A stretch of DNA of 64,000 nucleotides from Owenia fusiformis (taxonomy: Eukaryota; Annelida; Polychaeta; Sabellida; Oweniidae): NCBI GenBank assembly GCA_903813345.2, contig CAIIXF020000002.1:15200467-15264466 (forward strand), written 5' to 3'. Made by a program: the position numbers and the translations under genes. Positions 40,001 to 52,000 of this stretch are shown in pieces. Below the pieces are notes generated by a model. It had not been told where the DNA came from. It worked only from the letters and a program-made list of their open reading frames with translations, and searched no databases. Position 1 is the first letter of the stretch. Each line of letters begins with the position of its first letter.

Positions 40001-43000
40001 CCATGATATGTTGAAAATCTTTGTTAAGAATAATATATTGTTTGGCTTAATGGTTATCACAGCAACATTTCAGCTTCCAGCTATTAAAAACATAACTAAT
40101 CGCCAACATTATCAATTTAGGTGATACTTCCAAGTTTCTTTGATTAAACAAAATTTGGAAGGGTTAATTGGAACTATTACCTATTTCTCTCTTATATATT
40201 TGATTGTGTATTTATAAAACATGATATCAAAAACCTCAATCTCATTTACCTATGACTTTCGCATCTAGGCTAACCACAAAACAATTATCAGCATTATCCC
40301 ATCTCAGGGGTCATGTCAAATTTGCAACAGTTGTAAATAAACAATATTTTTTTAAATGGGGAGGGGGTAAATGAAAATTTCTAGTTACTAACTTTGATTT
40401 CCCAGTGAATAACAAATAAGCATGGAGAGGTGGAGTTAAAACAGCAAAATAAATATTATTTTTCCACAACTGCATTTTCACACCATCCTAAAAGTGTACA
40501 AATAAACATCCTATTTATAGATAATTTATTTATTACTGTTAACAGACAAGTATGATTATATTACATTGTCATACAACATTTTTATGTTATACATTTTAAA
40601 TCAATTTTGTATTGTAAGTATTCAATGATCTTCTTTTTATCAATATGTCCTTCTCTCATTTTCATCTCTGTGTCTATATATTTGTTATTTATATTATTTT
40701 ATCTTATTCAATTAGAGATTGTTTTTTGCACTTCTTATATGACTTACATTTGTATTCCAAGATCTTCTTAGAAATTGAACAACAGTTTTGAATGTAAATA
40801 TTTGGATCTACTTCCAAAGAAAGACATTTGTTGTCTCTTCTGGAACAAAAGAGCTGACGCTGAATATCATATTTGCCGAATCCATCCCATACAGCATCTG
40901 CCAATGCTTCTTTAACACAAGTTTTTCTTTCATCAATGTTAAATAGCTTATATGCGTGTTTACAATTTGAAAAGCAATTTATGGAATGAATATATGCTAG
41001 CATTGCACGATTTTGCTGATCATTTTCTTGTAGTGAATAGGTAATAATACAGCATCTATTTTTGAGATCAAAGCCACGCTTTTTTTTCTTATTTAAACGT
41101 AATGGAATAATGCAGTCTGAACATGCGATAGTATGTAGGCCCAGATGTGCTGCATCAGTCAAACCATGCAGGTGTGGCAAGACTGCCATGGGAGGTATTT
41201 CAGGTGTTGTTGTTGGGTCTGCTGTAGATTGATGTCCAATCAGCACAAGTGCAGGCAACATCATTACAATCATTTGGTTTAAACTGAAATATAGAAGAAA
41301 CACAGTTCAATGGACTGCAGGCAAAATCATAACAATCATTTGATTTAAACTGAAATATAGAAGAAATGCTGTTCAAGGAACTGCAGGCAACATTATTACA
41401 ATCATTTGGTTTAAACTGAAATATAAAAGAAACACAGTTCAAGGAACTGCAGGCAACATCATTGCAATCATTTGGTTTAAACTGAAATATAGAAGAAACA
41501 CAGTTCAAGGAATTGCAGGCAACATCATTACAATCATTTGATTTAAACTGAAATATAGAAGAAGCACAGTTCAAGGAACTGCAGGCAACATTATTACAAT
41601 CATTTGGTTTAAACTGAAATATAGAAGAAACACAGTTCAAGGAACTACAGGCAACATCATTACAATCATTTGGTTTAAACTGAAATATAAAAGAAACACA
41701 GTTCAATGGACTGCAGGCAAAATCATAACAATCATTTGATTTAAACTGAAATATAGAAGAGATGCTGTTCAAGGAATTGCAGGCAACATTATTACAATCA
41801 TTTGGTTTAGACTGAAATATAGAAGAAACACAGTTCAAGGAACTGCAGGCAACATCATTACAATCATTTGGTTTAAAATGAAATATAGATGAAACACAGT
41901 TCAAGGAATTGCAGGTAACATCATTACAATCATTTGATTTAAACTGAAATATAGAAGAAACACAGTTCAAGGAACTGCAGGCAACATTATTACAATCATT
42001 TGGTTTAAACTGAAATATAGAAGAAACACAGTTCAAGGAACTGAAGGCGACATCATTACAATCATTTGGTTTAAACTGAAATATAGAAGAAACACAGTTC
42101 AAGGAATTGCAGGCAACATCATTACAATCATTTGATTTAAACTGAAATATAGAAGAAGCACAGTTCAAGGAACTGCAGGCAACATTATTACAATCATTTG
42201 GTTTAAACTGAAATATAGAAGAAACACAGTTCAAGGAACTACAGGCAACATCATTACAATCATTTGGTTTAAACTGAAATATAGAAGAAACACAGTTCAA
42301 GGAACTGCAGGCAGCATCATAACAATCATTTGGTTTAAACTGAAATATAGAAGAAACACAGTTCAGGGAACTGCAGGCAACATCATTACAATCATTTGAT
42401 TTAAACTGAAATATAGAAAAACACAGTTCAAGGGACTGCAGGCAACATCAAAACAATCATTTGGTTTAATCTGAAATATAGAAGAAACACAGTTCAAGGA
42501 ACTGCAGGCAACATCTTTACAATCATTTGGTTTAAACTGAAATATAGAAGAAACACAGTTCAAGGAACTGCAGGCAACATTATTACAATCATTTGGTTTA
42601 AACTGAAATATAGAAGAAACACAGTTCAGGGAACTGCAGGCAACATCATTACAATCATTTGGTTTAAACTGAAATATAAAAGAAACACAGTTCAAGGAAC
42701 TGCAGGCAACATCATTACAATCATTTGGTTTGAACTGAAATATAGAAGAAACACAGTTCAGGGAACTGCAGGCAACATCATTACAATCATTTGGTTTAAA
42801 CTGAAATATAAAAGAAACACAGTTCAAGGAACTGCAGGCAACATCATTACAATCATTTGGTTTAAGCTGAAATATAAAAGAAACACAGTTCAAGGAACTG
42901 CAGGCAACATCATTACAATCATTTGGTTTAAACTGAAATATAAAAGAAACACAGTTCAAGGAACTGCAGGCAACATCATTACAATCATTTGGTTTAAACT

Positions 43001-46000
43001 GAAATATAGAAGAAACACAGTTCAAGGGATTGCAGGCAACATCATTAATAATTATGTATCTTAGAAACATTCCCAGCATTCAAATCCAAGGAACGAGAGG
43101 GGATCATGATAAGTCAGTCCAACAGTTTTGACTTTTGTCACGTCAATAAACAATAATTTTTTAAATGAAAACTTCTAGTTACAAACTTTGATTTCCAAGT
43201 GAATGACAAATAAGCATGGAGAGGTGGAGTTAAAACAGCAAAATAAATATTATTTTTCCACAACTGCATTTTCACACCGTCCCTTAAGGTGTACAAATAA
43301 ATATCATATTTATATGTTATTTATTTATTTCTGTTTAACAGCAAATATAGTTGACTTTTAACTAGAAATGAACATCATTTTGATTTGAATATAAGCTATT
43401 TTTAATGATTGTTAAAGGTGAAATCTGGAATATACACATACTGTTGTTACAATTATGAGACACAGTATTTCTCAATTTAAATTTACCAGTTTTCTTCAAA
43501 GAAATAATGAGCACTAAGATTATTGCAATAGAAGAAAACTATATAGACAAGTATGATTATAATACATTGTCATACAACATTTTTATGTTTTACATTTTTA
43601 AATCAGTTATGTATATACATTGTAAGTATTCAATGATCTTCATTTTTTGGCTCACACAGTGAGCCTATGGGATCGACCAGGCGTCCGTCCATCCGTTGGT
43701 CCGTCCGTTGGTCCGTCCGTCCGTCTGTTGGTCCGTCCGTCCGTCAACATTGGCCACACAAATTAAAACTGCTATTCGGATTGAGTCATATCCACATTCA
43801 TTTTATGCATATCCATAATGCCTATTTGACCTATCATCGCCATTTCTCAAGTTCGCTGGGTTTCCGAGAAATTGCTGATTTTGACGTCAAAAAGTCAAAT
43901 TTTCTGTAAATACTAGACACTTTGTTGAAGTAGAACTTTCAAATAACTTGTAGTAGTTGCTGTATATGTAACTTATGTCCTCTGAAGATTTCAAAGCTCT
44001 TGGAATTACGGTTTTTGGTGTTTACTCTATAGAATTTGACAAAAGTAGGACTTCGTCATTTTCAGGAAACTCTCTCATGTATAAAGTCAATGGCAGGTTT
44101 TGTGATTAACAAGTTTCTCAAAGTTTGCCTTATACTTGATCATTTCTTGCAATGAATTACATCATAACTAGATTTAAAGGAACATTCCTGGCCAAATCTT
44201 TTCTATCCTGATGTGATAGCTATAATCATGTATATACTTTCCATATTTAGCAAAACACAAGGAAACATTTTAATATGGCATTATTTAGAACAATACCACA
44301 AGTTTTTAAATGGACTATATAGGGGTCATACCTTTTGGCGGATGGATATGGATTATGGAACCTCATACCTTATTAATTGATATGATATTTACTCAATATT
44401 TCCAATGATTTTGAGGACATAATATGTTTTGTGATGTATTTTGATTGCAATGTATAATGAATCTTTTCATGTGGCATTTGAGTTATCAGACAATGACATG
44501 AATAAATAATTTTCTTTATGAGTATTTATTATTTAATATCTCTATATATATTTGTCTATTTCACTATGTAGAGGGAAATACAGGGTGTTAAAAAAAAACG
44601 CAACCCAAAGAAATCGCTATATCTTGAAAAATACTGGTTCAATTATGTTCATATTTTCAGGAAATAAAGAAGAGACTGTGTATGTATAGCTCCTGTAAAT
44701 GGTTAGTTGTATAACATGATGCCTTGGACACCTGCTCAAAAGACAGTCGTACTAGGAAAATACGAAAAACGCAGTCAGGGGTGACTGTAACTGCAAAAAG
44801 ATTAAATAACTTCCTAACCATAGTGTTTTGGCTCTTCAAATTTGGCACAAATCATCTTCATTCACTGTATGGTAAATCTGTAGAGTGAAATCAAAATCAC
44901 TTCAGGGACTTTACAGTCATGGTTGAAATGCTTTCAAATAGCAGTCAAACGCCCTGGTTCAGGGAGACTTAAGAAGACATTTTGACCATGACTGTAAAGT
45001 CCCTGGAGTGATTTTGATGAAACTCCACAAATCCACCACACATTAAATGAGGATAATTTGTGCCAAATCTGAAGTGCCAAAACATCATGGTTAGAAAGTT
45101 ATTTGGTTTATTGCTGTTGCAGTCACCTCTGACTGCGTTTTCATATTTTCCTAGTACAACTGTCATTTGAGCAGGTGTCCAAGGCGTTATGTTTTTCAAC
45201 TTACTGACAACAGGAGCTATACATACACAGTCTCTTCTTTCTTTTGGTGAAAAAATGAACATAATTGAATTAGTATTTTCCAAGATATAGTGATTTTCCA
45301 TTCAAATTTTTCGTATTTTGCTAACAACTGTCTTTTGAGCAAGTGTCCAAGATGTCACGTTTTCCAACTAACTAACAACAGGGGCTATACATATACAGTC
45401 TCTTCTTTCTTTCCAGAAAATATGAACATAATTGGATTAGTATTTTCCAAGATATATTGATTTCTTTGGGTTGCGTTTTTTTTTGAACACCCAGTATTAT
45501 CAGATTTTGATTTTTAACACATTTAATAAGTAAATCTTACTTTTATTCATGAAATATCTTAAACATACTTACCGTAACATCATTCCTGTTTCAAGATGAA
45601 ATTCTTCAGCACATGTAGTGTAGCTCATCCGACGTTCTAATGTTGTTGTTTAGGTCTGTACACCTGTAAATTGGGATTGCAATTGTGTACTAAAGTTCTC
45701 CTGTGTATGTTTGTTTTATAACATATATATGTTGCCATAACATTGTTGGTTCAGCAGTTTGATCAATATTTTTTATATATATATGATTTGTTTCATAGTA
45801 AAATATAATTATTACTTAGCAGTAATGTCCCTATCATTGAATATATGCCTGAGGTCTGTTATCAATATATTAATCGTATCGTAATCGTAATCGTATATTA
45901 CGACAGACCGAAGGCATATATTCAATGATACGGACATAATTGTTGTATTACATACCTTTATTTCCATGGCTACGTTATATCAATGACGTCACACGTCCGT

Positions 46001-49000
46001 TTGCGAGTGAAATTTGGACGAAGTGAAACATGACGTCATTAGATTGTCATGGTAAAAAAGTTTGGCGGCTATACAGGAATATATAGCCGACCTTCAGCTC
46101 CATTGCCTTCCATACAAATGCTTCGCTAGGTATGTAATACATACACATATTGCGGCTTTGCAATGGTGCATTATAAGCCACAATTGAGTAATAACAAGAT
46201 TTAAAAAAGAAAGTATGACAATGAATTTGCAATAAGCAAAACAATTATTGTGTACAAAATTATACAGTTGGTGGTGGAAGAAATACTTACACGCTTGCAC
46301 ACCTTTGAATAAAAGCTGAAGTGAGCCTTAAAATTTCAATATTAACTTCTTTTGGCAGACTTCTGTCTCCAAACAAAAACAATGATAATTTGTCTTGCTG
46401 GTTTTTAAATGCTGGGTAATTAAAATTTAGAAGAGAAAGTGCATCTTCTAAATCTTTAAGATATTGTGATCTAAGGTTACAAGAGAACATGGCATGAATG
46501 GATGTTTCAGTGCTACAATGCTACACCCACATTTGCATGTAGGGGATGGTACATTAGTAAAATTGGGAGCGTAAAAATGGGACTGGAAGATCAGATCACA
46601 GTGCACCTTGTTTAGAGAAATTTCTTGGCTTCTTGTCGAGGAGATCTCAGAGAAATTAATGATATAAGTAGTCATTAATTTTTTCTTTACATTGGATTAA
46701 AACATATTTAGGTTTGGTGATTCTTTAATTTCGGGTGAGAGAGACTCCCAGTCAATGATGGAATTAATTACGCATGATCTATTTGAAAATGTTGAGGTTT
46801 TGATTGGAATTTGGTAGTCACAACTTCTTCGTGTTATTGATGGAAGATTTCTACGGTATTGATTAAAAATGTTCAAAACGTAGGATGGAAGTTTATTGTT
46901 GTGAGCTCAGTACATAAGGAAAAGTCTCTGCATTTGTCTTCTATCAGATAGCTTTGGCCAATTTAAGCAGTTAGAGACTTTTGTTGAAGATGTTCCATGT
47001 AGTACACCTGAGCAAATGCAGGCTGCTTTGTAGTATAATTGATCAATGGATTTTAGTATTTTATATTTGCACAACCATACAGAATATCACAATAGTCGAA
47101 AATTGGAAGTATGAAAGATTTGAAGATTAATTCCAGGTGTTTTCCATTTAATTTGTTGCTTAGAGATTTAAGTGGGTTTAAGAGTTTATCAATCCTCTTG
47201 GTGAGCTCTGTGATGTGTTGGTCAAAAGGTGTTTGTCTAGTATGAGGCCTAAATGTTTATATGATCAACTCGAGGTAGAACATCATTTCCAATTTTGAGG
47301 TCAGGAACGTTATATTCACATTTTCTTGGGTTTGAGAAGGTTATTTCTTTACTTTTAGAGGCCTTGAAGTTCATTTTCCATGTCTGGGACCATTGGAAAA
47401 TTGAGTTAAAATCAGATTGTAAAATTGTGTTGCTTTCAATGAGGTTTGATTTTGAATATGGTAAGCATAGAGATGTGTCATCTGCATGAATATAGCATTT
47501 GCTTGATAACGTTTCAGGGAGATCATTTATGTATATCAGGAAGAGTAGTGGTCCAAGAATAGAGCCTTGTGGAACGCCAGCATTTATATAATCCTCATCA
47601 CTTAAAACAGACTCTTGACCATCAAGGATAACTTTTGTTTATCTTTTAAAGAGATATGATGCTAAAAGTGATAGATTTTTGGCCAATTCCATAAGATTTA
47701 AGTTTTCGTAGTAGCAAAGAATGAGGTAAGGTGTCAAACGCAGCTGAAATATCTAAATTAACCCCCCTTACATTTCCCCCAGATTCTATTTCATTTGTTG
47801 TAAAATCAATTATGCGTAATGATTGAGCCTGAGTGCTGTGCCCTGGCAGAAACCTACTTTGAAGATTGTAAAATAGGTGATAGTAGATGGTCAAATGGTA
47901 GATGATAGTAAAGGACAAGGTGCAATTATTGGCAAATATCCCTATGGTCAAAATGAATCATTCTTAGGTGTAACATGAAGAATAGAATGCCATATAACTC
48001 TTTGGAAAATATTAAAGTGCTCGGGCACACATAAGCTGAGATAGGGATCATTTCGTTCAGTAAGGTTGTATTGACTTACATGGTGCTGTGCACCATTGAC
48101 TTAACATGAGGATATCAGCAGATCCCAATAGAGGCCATTGATTTCCATTGATTATCACAGAAATACCAAAAATACACTATGACCTGAATCCACAGGGGCT
48201 TGTCTCGAGGCGTCGGGCAAGCCCTCCGATGAGTCTACTGCTTATTAATAGTATTAAGGGTGGTCGGTTTTGATGCTACCTGAAATTTGTAGAAAATGAT
48301 TGTTAGATATATCAAGTAAAAATATATGGAATCCTTTCAATAATCGACATGCTGATTCAAACAACACTACAGAGTAAACTTACCTAAAATGGTAGCAATC
48401 CATCCACTAGTTGCTGAGATGTGTGAAGAACATGTAAGGAAGTGATTAAATTTAATTGAAAATGCAAAACACGACAATTTTCACCCTCAAATTGTTAGCT
48501 CAAGAGTCGATTTCTTCCCAAAGACACATCCAATGTTAAAAAATGGTAGTTCCTAGAGTTCTTTGTTTCCTTAGGTTCATTCCCGTATATTATTTTAAAC
48601 GAAGGACAGCCTATAACGACTGCTATACGCAAAATAGATGCATGAAATTATGTTTCGAAACTGAAAATGTGTTCCATGCGCAGTTGCATTCAATCCAGCA
48701 ATTTGATTAGTTCATATTATATGAACGCATGCGCAATGACCACATATTTTTCTAGATAGATGTCACTTGCGTTCATTATTTCACACCAGTCCATTCCCAT
48801 GATGCACCTAATATTGCGGGAATATTTTCCTTTAGTAGACAGGTTCCAATTCAAATAATTCAAGTTTTTGAGGCATTTTTTAGAAAAAGCAACAGACCTA
48901 TTTTTACTAGATCAGTTTTTCATGCTGATAAAGATATTAAAAGATGACAGCTCAACGGGGTGGTCACGACACTAAATTTTGGCATTTTTACCCCCCTAGG

Positions 49001-52000
49001 AAAATATTCTAGGGGGTACTATGAAACTAGTTCATAACTCAAAGGATATATGAGCTATTGTTCTGAGTTGTACACCATACATTGCTAGTACAAATATGAA
49101 TACTATCCTAAAGGTATAGGTTGATACCCTTATTGGTCTCAGAAAAATACAAAAAACAGGAAAAAGATACATAATTTTTGTCTTGCCAATTTTATATTTG
49201 TAGCTTCAAGCAAAATATGACAGCTTTAACAGCTCAAAGTAGTATTCTAAAAACATTTCCAAGCTATGTGTGGTATTGTAATACATCTATTTTAGTTATG
49301 AAGTACTATTTTGTAATTTTAATATGACTTTATAGTGCCCTACCCCTGGAAAATTGAAGAAAGTGGATGTGGTGAATTTTATCATTTTGCAGCATTAAGT
49401 TAGAAACATGTATTGATAGACACCAAATCAATAAATTCATACCATCATCAAATGTTAGGTGACATTCTAATTCATTTATTACTAGAATATAGGACTTAAG
49501 ATATTTTATATGTAAGTTTTCAATTTAGTACATGTATCATAATGAAATCTAGTGTAATCACATACTAGAGAGGTTGGCATACAGTCTGGACATTGACATA
49601 AAGTCTAAACATTATAATCATCAATTGATCTCATTTGAGCAACTAGACTATGGTGGTCATCATGCACAAGTAATGTACAGTAGAACCTGCTAAGTGGAAC
49701 AGCTCTGTAAGTGGAACACCTCCCAAGTGGAACGCCTTTTCAAAGTCCCTTTTTAAAAACCCATTGACTTAATGTTTATTGAACCTCTGTAAGTGGAACA
49801 CCTCCAAACATGAACAGTGAACACCCCATATTGAAAAATTAACCTGCTAAGTGGAACAGTCAATTTCCATAGATTTCAATATTGATATATGTAAACAGAA
49901 TTAATCTCCTTCAATGATATCTGGGTATGAAAACAGGTAATACTGTGATAATTGGCAAATTAGGACTTTAATGGATTTTAATGGATTAACCTCCTGTAGA
50001 GGTCAACATGTGATGCAACCAATAATTAATTTGATAAACAGCAAATTAGGATTTCATAAGATTATCATTCAGAAAATTGGATTAACCTCCTGTAGAACTG
50101 GACACGTGATGCTACCACTAATTAATATCCCTTGCTGTTTGTTTCAAACTTAATAAGTAAGATTAAAAATGTCATTTAAAAACAATTGAATTATTAGCAG
50201 TAGGAACAAGTCTTTAAAACTTAATAGCCTAATCTTTGTACCCAAGACTGGCACAATTAGGAGGATTAAGAATGTCAGAAAACATTTTTGGCAGAATGAG
50301 GAGGATTAAGAATGTCAGATACCTTTTTGAGTGAAATAAATGGATTATTAATGGTATATACCTGCCCTGTAATGAAGGGAGAATCATATTTCCAATGATA
50401 CATATAAATCCTATATTTGATCTTGTATGTTCTCTGCGAACCCAAAACCTCCATAAGTGGAACACCTTCTAAGTGGAACGCTTTGTGGCAGAACGGAGAG
50501 TGTTCCACTTACACAGGTTCTACTGTATTTACATAATAATGTTATAAAGGAGCATGTAGGTTATCGCAAACAACTCCAGATAATTCTAACTTGAATTATG
50601 AATATTTTCTGACCATGAACATGGGTATATCTTTTAGATCTATTCATTATCTTCAAGAAAAGTAAATATAATGATTGAAACCAGACCTAAGTGATATTAA
50701 AGGGAATGGCCCAATCAACATACTTTTTACTAAAAATGTTGACCTAATTTTTACCAAAGATGCAACCTTTAATTATATTGTTGAATGCATAATTAGAATA
50801 TGCTTTGAGACATGTTCTATTTCCTAAGAGGAAAAGTGGATTGCTCCAGGGACTTTAAAGACACCGAATTGTTGACATTGTTAAAATGATGGCATTTTTG
50901 GTGAAAATGAGGTCAACAACTTTGAAAAAATATATTGATGGGTTGATTGCTAGTGAAATATCTCTGAGTCCAATTGACTTTATTATCCCTGTATACCTGT
51001 CTTCATGATCAGAAAATAGTCATAATCAAAGATATAACTGTCTGAAATTGTTTGTGATTACTTACCTGAACCTTTCCAGGTCAAATCAGGAGTGACAAAA
51101 TTATTTCCACCAAATTTTTGACATGTCTTCAAATACGATAATATTTTCTTCATAAGATAGAGTGTCACTTGTGAAATTTATTGATTGACCTGAGATCGTA
51201 CCACATCTTTATGACATAGAAGCGAAATAACCATATTGAACTTTAATGATGTTTGTTTAATTGTTGTTTGCCACTTTTCGACAATTTTCAAAATTTGGGG
51301 GTTTGGGGGAGGGGTACAATTAGGTTAAAAAATTCACCTGATTCAGACTATCCTTAAATGAGCACTGATTCACCCGAGAGCATAACTTTTTCAAAACATG
51401 TAAGTGTTATTTTTGGACCACTCACATTAATGTTTCGTCTAATTTTCCCTCAGAGTTTCATCATCATTGTCCAAATCTTAGGCCATATTTGTTGAGATAT
51501 ATGAATGTTCATTATTAAAATCTTGCCTTCCTTTGCAGTTGGAAAAGATTCGGCATTAGGTGTTATAAGTCCCAGAGCACGATAAATAAATAAAAAAACA
51601 ACAAAATGACATAGAACTGATAGACGTTTTCTCTTGTGCGTGTCAGCCATGGTCTACCAAATTGCTATTCAGTAGGAAGAAACTCATTTTTCAGTTTCCA
51701 TTTTAATTTCCTGACAAATAGAGCGATCATCTCAGGATTTTTTCTATGATCTATGTGTCGCCCTAGCAACTTCTGTTTTAGAGAACAATAGAAAAGATTA
51801 CTTTACCATAATTTTAATCATTCCACATTGTAGACATATTTATAATTAAAAATATGAAGAGAATGACAAAATCTCTTAAAACACATTTCTTAGGAAACAA
51901 ATAGTGTCGTATTCTTGTTACTATGGCAACAGAGTTTTTTCTTTTTGTCATTTTTGTCATACAGATTACCTATCATACCAGGACCAAATCCTGAAAATTT

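Noticed and set aside
41200-43079. Minus-strand 22-residue repeat protein (NCVSSIFQFKPNDC pattern)
   Set aside because: It is broken by a 1-nt deletion near 42417 and does not join the neighbouring gene frame, whereas another frame of the same array does. It is kept only as an alternative.
51450-51650. Small membrane-anchored protein frame in the 5.3-kb transposon
   Set aside because: A single short frame with a hydrophobic start, no splice or conservation evidence, in transposon interior.
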